In this document: positions 17,864 through 25,073 of the stretch, one piece after another
Layout: every line of letters starts with the position of its first letter
Numbering within the stretch: the first letter of the stretch is position 1
Assembly: GCA_017694875.1 (NCBI GenBank)
Contig: JADIMG010000079.1
Location: 62,001-126,000 of the forward strand
Origin: Candidatus Gallipaludibacter merdavium
GTDB lineage: Bacteria > Bacteroidota > Bacteroidia > Bacteroidales > Paludibacteraceae
Direction: 5' to 3'
DNA length: 64,000 nucleotides
Made by a program: the position numbers and the translations under genes
The notes under the pieces: generated by a model
The model's input: the letters and a program-made list of their open reading frames with translations, nothing else
Told to the model about the DNA's origin: nothing
Databases searched by the model: none

Positions 17864-17885
17864 AGCAGGACTTAGCCTGCTATTG
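17854..17885 (-). terminator. Terminator after the PGN_0703-like nuclease gene
   Basis: A perfect 10-bp stem (CAATAGCAGG 17860-17869 with CCTGCTATTG 17876-17885), six-base loop, followed on the minus strand by CTTTTTCG. Confidence 0.82.
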
Positions 17886-17893
17886 ATGAAAGA

Positions 17894-18976
17894 CTATTGA
17901 TTACCATAGCGTTTGCAAAGATAGTCATATAGTTTCTCGTCTTTTTCTTTTAGGACATTCCTGATTTTTTGTGGGTCAACCCATTTGTAAATGTCTTTTT
18001 TCAGTTGTTTTTTCCATGATTCGCACATGGCATTTTCGGATTGTTCACCATCGAAGCCAGTATTTAATAACTCTTTGTTCCCTGCGGGGATAACATGGAT
18101 ATGCATAAATTCAGTGGCTTTGATTTTTTCCGACGATTGATACTTTATCATTTGTTCTGCCCATAATGTTTGACGCATAAGTTGATAATAGGGTTCTTGA
18201 AAATAAATGGAGCCGCGATAAGGCAAAATATCCTCGTTAAGTTCAAGTTCGTTTTCACAAGTAGTATCATCAATGGAAATGGACTCCAAATATTCGGAAT
18301 TTGTAATTAGTTGGCAATATCGCTTCAATCTTTCAATGCCTTTCGCTTCTGGCTGCATGGGTCTGTCGGGGTCTGATTCTTTTGACTTGTCATTGCTGCT
18401 GTATGATTCTGTGTATTTCCATTCTATCATTATCAACAGGGTTCCTCCTCCTTTCAAATCTGCAAGCATCACTGCATCTATGGATGTGCAAAATGCGCCA
18501 CGATTCGGAGTGCTGTTTTCGTTCAAATGGTCGTCTTTCGATACAACTTCAAAGGCTATATATTGTGGCTTTTGGTCACAGTCAACTTTCTTCATTCCTA
18601 TGATATCACCCCGTCCGGTTATTGCTTTTGCTATTCCTAGAACGGTCTCTGGGTCATTTCTAATAGCAAACAAATGGTTTAAGCAAGCTACCTGCGATGA
18701 CAATGTATGATTGGGCACTTCTCGTTCATTTCCCCAAAATGCAATGTGTTCGGTCTCAAAATAATACTTCACATCATCGCGTATTTCTTCATACAAATTG
18801 AAATATTCCTGACCTTTTTGTAGGCAAAAAGAACGTTTCTTGTCTTTATACCATCCGCCTCCTCTTACTTCAGCGGGGAAAACATTATTGTCCGAACAGA
18901 GAAGCGCTTCATGACGCGCTCTTTCTTTTTCTTTGAAATCGCTGTAAACGGATAAATAATCCTTGTTTTTCTTCAA
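17894..18976 (-). CDS. PD-(D/E)XK nuclease-like protein, PGN_0703-type putative restriction endonuclease
   Basis: 360 residues. The early segment VFPAEVRGGGWYKDKKRSFC and the later LSSQVACLNHLFAIRNDPET are hallmarks I associate with the PGN_0703 family of putative restriction endonucleases. The catalytic core reads TSIDAVMLADLKGGGTLLIM followed by IEWKYTES: Asp, then ExK, the PD-(D/E)XK pattern. No methylase or specificity subunit is adjacent. Its first 68 bases overlap the end of the upstream gene in another frame; the start at 18976 is kept because no later Met precedes the conserved region. Likely intracellular DNA cleavage, target unknown. Confidence 0.65.
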   Translation of the reverse strand: MKKNKDYLSVYSDFKEKERARHEALLCSDNNVFPAEVRGGGWYKDKKRSFCLQKGQEYFNLYEEIRDDVKYYFETEHIAFWGNEREVPNHTLSSQVACLNHLFAIRNDPETVLGIAKAITGRGDIIGMKKVDCDQKPQYIAFEVVSKDDHLNENSTPNRGAFCTSIDAVMLADLKGGGTLLIMIEWKYTESYSSNDKSKESDPDRPMQPEAKGIERLKRYCQLITNSEYLESISIDDTTCENELELNEDILPYRGSIYFQEPYYQLMRQTLWAEQMIKYQSSEKIKATEFMHIHVIPAGNKELLNTGFDGEQSENAMCESWKKQLKKDIYKWVDPQKIRNVLKEKDEKLYDYLCKRYGNQ

Positions 18977-19847
18977 ACGAGAAAATGATATCCAAAGTAG
19001 TAGTATTTTTTCGATTGTTCAGTATTTCTAAAATAACTTCCTTGTTGTTCGCAATCATCGGGTGAAGGCCATCAGTTAGGAAAATGCCTTGAATTTTCTT
19101 GATACATTTCTCTTTTTGACATTCTTTTAACTTATCGATGCCCCGATAATCCCTTTTGCTCTTTGTGAATTCATAGTTTCCATAGATAAAATCCTCAATG
19201 ATATTTGTATAGTATATTAGTTCCGATAAAATACCCACTTTTGTATTCCTTTTCGCTTTGAGTTCATAAAGTTTTAAGGTGTTATTGTCAATCTCCCACA
19301 TATCAAGGTAGGATGTAGGTAACAAACGGTTCTTCTTGGCAACGCTATTGTTGAATAAACCTAATGGCAATTGTTGGTATATTTTTCTTTTTCCATTAGA
19401 ATGATTCTCAATAAAGATACGTTCGAGTTTGGCCTCAATGTTTGCGGCTTCCTTTTGAGCTTCGGCTGATGCTGTGGTCAATACTATACTTTTGTCTTTC
19501 CATGAAGTGATTTCCTCTATTTTGTCACATGCTTCTATTGTCCAACCGTAATTCTTTTGGGCTTTGTAGAGACGATAATAGAATTGGAGGTCTTTGGCTG
19601 AGCAATTTTTAAATGAGGGCGTTTCATTGAACTGAATGTTTACGCTTTTGATGCAATTGGTAGCATCATTCTTGAAGATAGCCATTAAGCAAATAATCCA
19701 TCCTTCAAATGCAGAAGAGTCTTCCTGCATGTTTTCATCAAGGGATTTGTTGCTGATAACAACCTCGAGCTGGTTGTTTTCTAAAGTAAAGCCGATGTTG
19801 GATGGTAGCTGGTAGCCACATTGTTTTTCAATTTCTTTTTTGTTCAT
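18909..19847 (-). CDS. Second PD-(D/E)XK nuclease-like protein
   Basis: 312 residues, not assigned to a named family. Residues around 180-220 read TSYLDMWEIDNNTLKLYELK followed by AKRNTKVGILSELIYYTNII: an Asp, a short hairpin, then ExK, then a helix starting with a Gln/Glu-type residue, which is the PD-(D/E)XK core layout. The N-terminal 120 residues hold a mixed alpha/beta region with no motif I know. The gene overlaps the PGN_0703-like gene by 68 bases in a different frame, so the two are probably translated in a fixed ratio and act together. It could be a nuclease or a catalytically active partner subunit. Confidence 0.55.
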   Translation of the reverse strand: MNKKEIEKQCGYQLPSNIGFTLENNQLEVVISNKSLDENMQEDSSAFEGWIICLMAIFKNDATNCIKSVNIQFNETPSFKNCSAKDLQFYYRLYKAQKNYGWTIEACDKIEEITSWKDKSIVLTTASAEAQKEAANIEAKLERIFIENHSNGKRKIYQQLPLGLFNNSVAKKNRLLPTSYLDMWEIDNNTLKLYELKAKRNTKVGILSELIYYTNIIEDFIYGNYEFTKSKRDYRGIDKLKECQKEKCIKKIQGIFLTDGLHPMIANNKEVILEILNNRKNTTTLDIIFSFEEKQGLFIRLQRFQRKRKSAS

Positions 19848-19907
19848 TAGTCTGTTATTTTTATATGTTAGTATTTTATGGCTTGGGGTGTTTTAATCAA
19901 GCAACAT

Positions 19908-20423
19908 TCACTCTTTGCTCGTATTAGTCTGATTGCTAGTGTGTTTTAGATTATATCGTTCAAGTGCATCATGGCGTGCATCAATGACATATCTCATTGT
20001 GTAGGCTATCACTACTTGAATGAGGGACGATTGTTCTCTGCTCAGCTTTAACTCTTCAATGTCTTTTAATTCTTCCATTAATTCGGCATAGCCCGCAGCA
20101 CCCATGAGAATGCCTTGACTTTTGCTTTTGCACCCTTCCATTAATCCGGCATAACCTGCGTTTAGTAACTCTTCCAGTAACTTTGGGTAATCCAGATTTT
20201 GTTTTAGAGCAATTCTATGATTAATCCATGCACCCATCATCACCAAAATAGAGTTGCCTTTCTTGAGTTCTTGAAAGGCTTCTTCATCGCTTTTATGTAT
20301 GCGTTCCATCAGTGCCATTTCTTGTTTAAATGTCAAATGTCGTTCAATGCCATTTTCTTTCATGAATGTCTCCAATTGTGAAAGGGTGCGGTAGTTGCTC
20401 GTGTTGTTGCGGCTTTCTTCCAT
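19908..20423 (-). CDS. Sigma-70 region 1.2-2-like protein lacking region 4
   Basis: 171 residues. The N-terminal half lines up by eye with primary sigma factors of the phylum: FMKENGIERHLTFKQEMALM and ERIHKSDEEAFQELKKGNSI match region 1.2 and 2.1 (YLQEIGREDLITVEEEVELA / QRIRKGDQAALEKLTRANLR), and LLEELLNAGYAGLMEGC matches the region 2.2 helix (DLINEGNLGLIKAA). A short duplication follows (AGYAGLMEG / AGYAELMEE). The region 2.4 promoter-recognition residues and the whole of regions 3 and 4 are absent. It may bind core RNA polymerase without a promoter specificity of its own, or be an adapted scaffold. It lies between the nuclease pair and a WYL regulator. Homology is inferred by eye. Confidence 0.5.
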   Translation of the reverse strand: MEESRNNTSNYRTLSQLETFMKENGIERHLTFKQEMALMERIHKSDEEAFQELKKGNSILVMMGAWINHRIALKQNLDYPKLLEELLNAGYAGLMEGCKSKSQGILMGAAGYAELMEELKDIEELKLSREQSSLIQVVIAYTMRYVIDARHDALERYNLKHTSNQTNTSKE

Positions 20424-20529
20424 GTTTGTAAATTTTAGATGCTTTATATATTATACGAATGAACTCTTGAATTAGGGGCAAAAAAGTAGTCAGCTTGTGC
20501 AGAATCACCGCATACCTTCCTTGTTTTGA

Positions 20530-21444
20530 CTATCTTTTAACATTCTCCATGTACCTTTCTTGCATTTTCTTGATGCTGTTATACAATGTTTCCCGTAATT
20601 CTTGTGGTTCAAGTACCTCTACATTTTCGCCCATGGCCAGCAACTGACTGGTAAGTTCTGGCGTAAGGCATAATTTGTATTGAAAATCGCTATATACTTG
20701 ATATTTGGTGGCAATTTCTTTTTGACTGGAATGCAGGGGTACACTTCGTATATATTCTACCTGTATGCCGTATGCTCTCAATAATACTTTTTGTGGTTGC
20801 AGCTGCTCGTTGACGAAAATGCCAACGGTGTTGGCGTAATAGGTTTCAGCATCAAAATCGTCGGGCAATAGGAAAGGAGTCTTGGTAGTTTCCATTTCCA
20901 ATACTCTGTCAAGGGCAATGTTGCGGATAGCATTTTTCTCTTTCAACAATCCGACGACATACCAGCGTTGGTGATAAACTTTCATTGCATAGGGATGCAT
21001 GTGGTAGGTCGCCCGATGTCCATAATAAGGTTGGTAATCCATCTGCAATTCCACATTCTCTTGCATGGCTTCTATTACTGTCTGCAAATATTCCGTACCT
21101 TGTGGAATGTCTTCAAAAAGTATGCGCTCCTTCATGTTATGACCGACTTCAATCATATTGGAAAGGGTAAATGAATTCAGTAACCATTGGCGCATCTTGT
21201 CATTCCGTAAACTCTCGGTGGAGGGAATGTAATATTCATAGGTGGAGGTATCACATTTGATTTCCACGCCAAATAGTTCAGCTATAGCTTCACGGTGGGC
21301 ATGAAATGTTCTTAATGCGAGTGGACTTCCTTCTCCAAGGGAACTGTTGCTCCATTTGTTGCTGATCTCCTCAAAGGTCATCCTTTTTCGCTGCAATAGG
21401 GTATTTAGCAGCCAGATGTAACGGTTGAATGTTTTGCTGATCAT
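20530..21444 (-). CDS. WYL-domain transcriptional regulator
   Basis: 304 residues from the ATG at 21444; an in-frame ATG at 21471 is rejected because it sits inside the likely -7 box. Residues 15-75 form a winged helix-turn-helix (TFEEISNKWSNSSLGEGSPL, ALRTFHAHREAIAELFGVEI). The WYL domain follows at about 110-200: LQMDYQPYYGHRATYHMHPY, then QRWYVVGLLKEKNAIRNIAL, and a WCX-like C-terminal part. WYL proteins sense ligands, often nucleic acid, and commonly control phage-defence genes. Its position at the promoter-proximal end of the nuclease cassette suggests control of that cassette. Confidence 0.85.
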   Translation of the reverse strand: MISKTFNRYIWLLNTLLQRKRMTFEEISNKWSNSSLGEGSPLALRTFHAHREAIAELFGVEIKCDTSTYEYYIPSTESLRNDKMRQWLLNSFTLSNMIEVGHNMKERILFEDIPQGTEYLQTVIEAMQENVELQMDYQPYYGHRATYHMHPYAMKVYHQRWYVVGLLKEKNAIRNIALDRVLEMETTKTPFLLPDDFDAETYYANTVGIFVNEQLQPQKVLLRAYGIQVEYIRSVPLHSSQKEIATKYQVYSDFQYKLCLTPELTSQLLAMGENVEVLEPQELRETLYNSIKKMQERYMENVKR

Positions 21445-21468
21445 GGTGTTGTTTTTTTGTTTATAGAA

Positions 21469-21476
21469 CAAAGCTA
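21469..21476 (-). promoter_or_regulatory. Probable -7 box for the WYL gene
   Basis: TAGCTTTG on the minus strand; transcription would start near 21462, 18 bases before the chosen ATG. No clear -33 box, as might be expected for an activated or regulated promoter. Confidence 0.45.
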
Positions 21477-21571
21477 CTTAATTTCCATGTAAGAATCCAT
21501 CTATCTCCAATTAAAGTATAAAATATTATATTTTTTTATTTGCTGTGCAGTGCTTCTGCATACCTGTGGAA

Positions 21572-21579
21572 TAATTTTG
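21572..21579 (+). promoter_or_regulatory. Probable -7 box for the orphan gene at 21605
   Basis: TAATTTTG, 25 bases before the ATG at 21605; the -33 region lacks a clear TTTG. It is divergent from the WYL promoter, 93 bases away. Confidence 0.4.
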
Positions 21580-21604
21580 CAGCTGTTTTCAAATAATGTA
21601 TGCT

Positions 21605-22105
21605 ATGAAGAAAAAAAATGACCCCAAAAGAAAAGCCGCCCTCATGCAAAAGACAGCAGTAGAAACCCTTGAATTTCAAACTATATGGGGGCTGAAGCAG
21701 CTGGGAGTTGATGCGGAACTGAATGAATGTGCCCTGGCTGAGTTGGCAAGCATAAAAGAGCTGGGCGTGACCTATGATTTGCTGAATATGAAAAGGTTTG
21801 CTGAGGGTGTTAGACAGGCTTTGCAGGCTGATGTTGTCGTGGATATGGGCGAACTGGTGCAAAGCGTGGTCTGTATGGCATTGGGCATTAGCCGTGTGAG
21901 TGATGTGCAGCAGTTGGCTGTTTCACAATGTTTATGGGATGAATTGTTAAAGCAAAAGCTTTTGACAGTCTATTATCCCGCAGATGTCCGCAATGAGGTG
22001 GTGGCATGGGCTATGGAGAATGGATTTACCACCTCTACCTATCTTGGTCAGCCAATCATCAAATTTAGTAAAATCTTTTTGGCAATAAAGCGCATGGTGA
22101 AATAG
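21605..22105 (+). CDS. Orphan hypothetical protein
   Basis: 166 residues from the ATG at 21605 (an ATG three codons upstream is also possible). Soluble and mainly helical: LEFQTIWGLKQLGVDAELNE, LASIKELGVTYDLLNMKRFA and RQALQADVVVDMGELVQSVV form likely helices. The basic start (MKKKNDPKRK) could bind nucleic acid. I recognise no family. It is transcribed away from the WYL gene and ends at a very long hairpin facing the hipT gene. It could be an accessory gene of either neighbour. Confidence 0.55.
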   Translation: MKKKNDPKRKAALMQKTAVETLEFQTIWGLKQLGVDAELNECALAELASIKELGVTYDLLNMKRFAEGVRQALQADVVVDMGELVQSVVCMALGISRVSDVQQLAVSQCLWDELLKQKLLTVYYPADVRNEVVAWAMENGFTTSTYLGQPIIKFSKIFLAIKRMVK

Positions 22106-22140
22106 GTCTTATCTAAAATCAAAGATTATCATTGAGTGTT

Positions 22141-22183
22141 AGACAAGAATATAACGACATGTAAATTCGTTATATTCTTGTCT
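22141..22183. terminator. 17-bp perfect hairpin between the orphan gene and hipT
   Basis: AGACAAGAATATAACGA (22141-22157) pairs perfectly with TCGTTATATTCTTGTCT (22167-22183) around a nine-base loop. It lies between two converging genes. The + strand side is followed by CGCTTTTATG, a modest T-run; the stem is unusually long for a simple terminator here. Confidence 0.7.
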
Positions 22184-22227
22184 CGCTTTTATGAATAATC
22201 TGTGTGATTGACTCAATTGGCAAAGTT

Positions 22228-23229
22228 TTAATTATCACTTCTTTGAAATCTTCTCAACCGTTCATGATAGGATTGTTTGTACATCCGTTTGGTCTTGTCA
22301 TCCAAGAATGAATTTCCAATCAGTTCATCAATTTTGGGATGCTCAGTAGCAAACATTTCAATGATAGAAATAATCTTTCGATCTAAGACACCTATTCGTT
22401 TCCCAAATGTAATGAAGTCTTCTTTGCATGGATGTCCTGTATGGATATATATTTCAGAATATTCACTCTGAGGAATCAAACCATCCCGCAAGGCGAAATC
22501 TTCGTCCTTAACATGGATAGATGTATTCATCAGGTCGTAGGCCGGTGTCAGTACATAATCGCCGTTGCGGGTAGCCTGAAGAGAAAAATTCTTTAAATGG
22601 GCATCGCCATTACCAAATAGATAATTGAATACGACTTGTGTGAAAAATTTTGTCATCTCCACCTGCCAGGCAGATACATTTTGGCGTAGCAACATAGCTA
22701 TATCTTCATAGCTTCCTGCATATTTGAAGTCTTTTCCGGAATTCGTTTCCGTTTTTTTTGCCAGTGAGGCAAAGTCATCTTGTTGTATCTTTGTGCCATC
22801 AGGTGCATAGTCAAATCGTTTGGTGATGTAAGCTGCTTCTCCATTGGAAAAAAAGATAAGGGCATTTTCTGCTGTCTTGATTTTATATACCTGGCTGGCA
22901 ATCTGCATGGTCAAATGTTCGTTGGCCGGAATTTGCTGTCTGAAACGTAAGTGTTTATAGTCAGGAACTGGTTTGATAATATATCGACCAGATTCGCCTA
23001 CGGGAGTTAACTGTATTTTCCCGTTTTGAACAATGGCGGATAGTTTTTCCTGTACGCCTGATATGGATATCCTATTGATGGCAGATGTGATTTCTTCAAC
23101 ATTGTCGTCAAGATTGAAATCAAGCAGATGGCTGACTTTCTTGCCATCGAATACTTTTCGCAGGCATTGAGGGCTATAGGTGTCATATCCTGCAGCAAGA
23201 GTGCCGGGGCATGCGTGGATGGTTATCAT
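22228..23229 (-). CDS. hipT: HipT-type Ser/Thr kinase toxin (HipA C-terminal-like)
   Basis: 333 residues of HipA kinase core without the usual N-subdomain. Gly-rich loop with Ser pair RISISGVQEKLSA at 53-65 (Ser55, Ser57), the lysine-bearing strand GRYIIKPVPD at 81-90, catalytic loop FGNGDAHLKNFS at 205-216 with Asp209, and the metal-binding motif LTPAYDLMN at 227-235 with Asp232. HipT of the tripartite HipBST system phosphorylates an aminoacyl-tRNA synthetase (TrpS in E. coli); the target here is unknown. Its ATG overlaps the hipS stop as ATGA (23226-23229). Confidence 0.85.
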   Translation of the reverse strand: MITIHACPGTLAAGYDTYSPQCLRKVFDGKKVSHLLDFNLDDNVEEITSAINRISISGVQEKLSAIVQNGKIQLTPVGESGRYIIKPVPDYKHLRFRQQIPANEHLTMQIASQVYKIKTAENALIFFSNGEAAYITKRFDYAPDGTKIQQDDFASLAKKTETNSGKDFKYAGSYEDIAMLLRQNVSAWQVEMTKFFTQVVFNYLFGNGDAHLKNFSLQATRNGDYVLTPAYDLMNTSIHVKDEDFALRDGLIPQSEYSEIYIHTGHPCKEDFITFGKRIGVLDRKIISIIEMFATEHPKIDELIGNSFLDDKTKRMYKQSYHERLRRFQRSDN

Positions 23230-23546
23230 AATTTCTGAATCGTTATTGCGCCTATTGTGTCATGTTGGGTGGTTGCGAGAAGAAGACCGAAAGCGTCCTT
23301 TTCGTCAATTTTAAGGGTGCTGCACTGGATGGTCTTGTTGGCTCCTTCTGAAAGCATGTTAAAGAAGAATGGAAACAGTTCATTCGAAACGTATGCTTCC
23401 TTACGCTTCGGAAAAGCCAGTGATATGGCGGGAAGTGTGGATTGGACAAGATAAGTGTCATCATATTTGAAAATATAACGTCCATCATCAGTTTCTGTCA
23501 ATATTCCAGCTACTATCTTGTTGTTCAGTACTTTGGCTTGTCTCAT
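23226..23546 (-). CDS. hipS: HipS-type small protein (HipA N-terminal subdomain) of HipBST
   Basis: 106 residues equal to the N-subdomain-1 that normally begins HipA (GILTETDDGRYIFKYDDTYL, then SLAFPKRKEAYVSNELFPFF and FNMLSEGANK). As a separate gene between hipB and hipT it matches HipS, which in the E. coli O127 system is the antitoxin that blocks the HipT kinase. Start and stop overlap both neighbours by four bases, so the three are translationally coupled. Confidence 0.82.
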   Translation of the reverse strand: MRQAKVLNNKIVAGILTETDDGRYIFKYDDTYLVQSTLPAISLAFPKRKEAYVSNELFPFFFNMLSEGANKTIQCSTLKIDEKDAFGLLLATTQHDTIGAITIQKL

Positions 23547-23746
23547 TCGTTCACTCTCCTTACTCTCATAATTATTTCAAGTCCTAAAACGTAGGCTATC
23601 TTTTCCAAAGTGGATAAGGAGGGATTCCCGTTCTCTCTTTCCACACTTTTAATGATACGGACGCTTAGTCCGGTGTAGCCGGATAAATCTTGTTGGGTCA
23701 AACCTAATATTGCCCTTCGTTCCTTTATTAGATTGCCATAGGTCAT
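23543..23746 (-). CDS. hipB: HipB-type antitoxin/repressor (XRE family)
   Basis: 67 residues from the ATG at 23746 (MTYGNLIKERR). An in-frame ATG at 23773 would overlap the -7 box and is rejected. Cro/C1-type helix-turn-helix: NLIKERRAILGLTQQDLSGY, TGLSVRIIKSVERENGNPSL, LEKIAYVLGL. It should repress its own operon through the two palindromes upstream. The stop overlaps the hipS start (ATGA at 23543-23546). Confidence 0.85.
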   Translation of the reverse strand: MTYGNLIKERRAILGLTQQDLSGYTGLSVRIIKSVERENGNPSLSTLEKIAYVLGLEIIMRVRRVNE

Positions 23747-23747
23747 A

Positions 23748-23763
23748 GTGTAATATATTTCAC
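23748..23763. promoter_or_regulatory. HipB operator 1
   Basis: GTGTAATATATTTCAC, a near-perfect palindrome (one mismatched pair), ends one base before the hipB ATG and covers the predicted transcript start. Confidence 0.7.
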
Positions 23764-23770
23764 TTTTGTG

Positions 23771-23802
23771 CAAAAGTAAGTGATTAATTTTAAATAAGCA
23801 AC
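23771..23802 (-). promoter_or_regulatory. hipBST promoter
   Basis: On the minus strand: GTTG at 23802-23799, 20-base spacer, TACTTTTG at 23778-23771. It is bracketed by the two palindromic operators. Confidence 0.62.
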
Positions 23803-23807
23803 TGTTT

Positions 23808-23823
23808 GTGCAATATATTGCAC
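23808..23823. promoter_or_regulatory. HipB operator 2
   Basis: GTGCAATATATTGCAC, a perfect 16-bp palindrome sharing the GTGnAATATATTnCAC core with operator 1, centred exactly 60 bp upstream of it and just beyond the -33 box. The rest of 23824-23948 shows nothing further. Confidence 0.75.
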
Positions 23824-23948
23824 AATAATGATTTCTGTTTGTTGTGAAGCAGACTTGTTAAATGAGAAGCCCCAGTGTGAGTCACAACTTGTGGATAGGA
23901 ATAGATGGAAAGAAGATAAAATTTCCAGCTATCGTGCATAAGGATTTC

Positions 23949-25037
23949 TCAGAACAATCCTTTATACTGTTCCAACACAGCGTCTTCCGTGTATTTCTCA
24001 AGGTAGGTCTGGCGTGTGTAGCTGTTGAAGCGGGGACGGGGACGTTCGCTCAAATCCTTTAGGGCAGCAATAAATTCTTCCGCAGTCTGGCAGCATCCTC
24101 CCGCCATGCTGTAGTTCATGTCATAGCCTTCAAAGGCTTCGGGAGTGCCCAATATGTTTTTGCCATACATCATTGATTCGCAAGTCTTTACTTTCATTCC
24201 GCTGCCGCTAAAGATGGGCAGTACCATCACATCGGCTTCCTCAAAATAGGGGCGGAGGTTAGGCGCATCGCTGATGATTTCAGCTTCTGCAGGTATGGTA
24301 TAGCGTTCCCGCAGTTTGTTCATGCCCTTTCCAACGATTTTTACCTGAATGTCCACATATGGATAGACATTTTTCATAAACCATTCTATACCTTCATTGT
24401 TGGGTGTAAAATAGCTGCCGATGAACAGACACAATGGTTTGGTGCGGGTCATCTCGTTGGAATAGTCTTCTTTGCCCAAAGCATCCTTGAATGTAATAGG
24501 TATGCAGGCATCGGGACGGCGTCCATAGCGTTTTTCCAGCTCGTCAGCGTCACGCTGGTTCAAGCAGACAATCTTGTCGGCATAGCGGCAACAATAGGCA
24601 TCGTTTTGGTCAACACAATGCAATACGACTTGATGGAAGGGGTAACGTCCGATTTTTGACTTGAAATAAGGCACTTCGACATTGTGGAAGAAGCAGACAA
24701 TCTGTCCTTTGTAACCTTTTTTTCTCAATTGTTTGGCAATGATGCCGAAAACACTTCGGTCAATATAGATGGCATCAAAGTCGAAGGCTTTCTTTACAAT
24801 GGCTTTCACCCTTCGCGGGCTGAGCCCGAAATAATAATTGAAGGGGAAGAAAAGAACGCCTTTCAGATAATCTGCAATCGTGTGTTTCTTGCTGTCATCG
24901 TGTATGGCATAGGTTTCCACATTTCCTTCTCCCCAAATGCGTTCCAGTAAGCGGAAATTCTTATTAGTGGCTTGCTCACCGCCATTCTCAATGGCAGCGT
25001 TTTTCGTATAACGTATAAACAACAGTTTCTTGCTCAT
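23949..25037 (-). CDS. Glycosyltransferase, GT4-like (GT-B fold)
   Basis: 362 residues. The N-terminal half has NGGEQATNKNFRLLERIWG near residues 17-35 and CFFHNVEVPYFKSKIGR; the C-terminal half has CLFIGSYFTPNNEGIEWFM, the PNLRPYFEEADVMVLPIFSG segment and GMKVKTCESMMYGKNILGTP, giving the spaced Glu pattern of GT4 donor sites. Soluble, no signal. Donor and acceptor unknown; capsule or O-antigen use is plausible, but no polysaccharide genes are near. It lies 36 bases after hutI with no promoter visible, so it may be cotranscribed with the hut genes by position rather than function. Confidence 0.82.
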   Translation of the reverse strand: MSKKLLFIRYTKNAAIENGGEQATNKNFRLLERIWGEGNVETYAIHDDSKKHTIADYLKGVLFFPFNYYFGLSPRRVKAIVKKAFDFDAIYIDRSVFGIIAKQLRKKGYKGQIVCFFHNVEVPYFKSKIGRYPFHQVVLHCVDQNDAYCCRYADKIVCLNQRDADELEKRYGRRPDACIPITFKDALGKEDYSNEMTRTKPLCLFIGSYFTPNNEGIEWFMKNVYPYVDIQVKIVGKGMNKLRERYTIPAEAEIISDAPNLRPYFEEADVMVLPIFSGSGMKVKTCESMMYGKNILGTPEAFEGYDMNYSMAGGCCQTAEEFIAALKDLSERPRPRFNSYTRQTYLEKYTEDAVLEQYKGLF

Positions 25038-25073
25038 AAGGCTTGCGGCTAATAAGGATTTCCTCTTTTCTGT

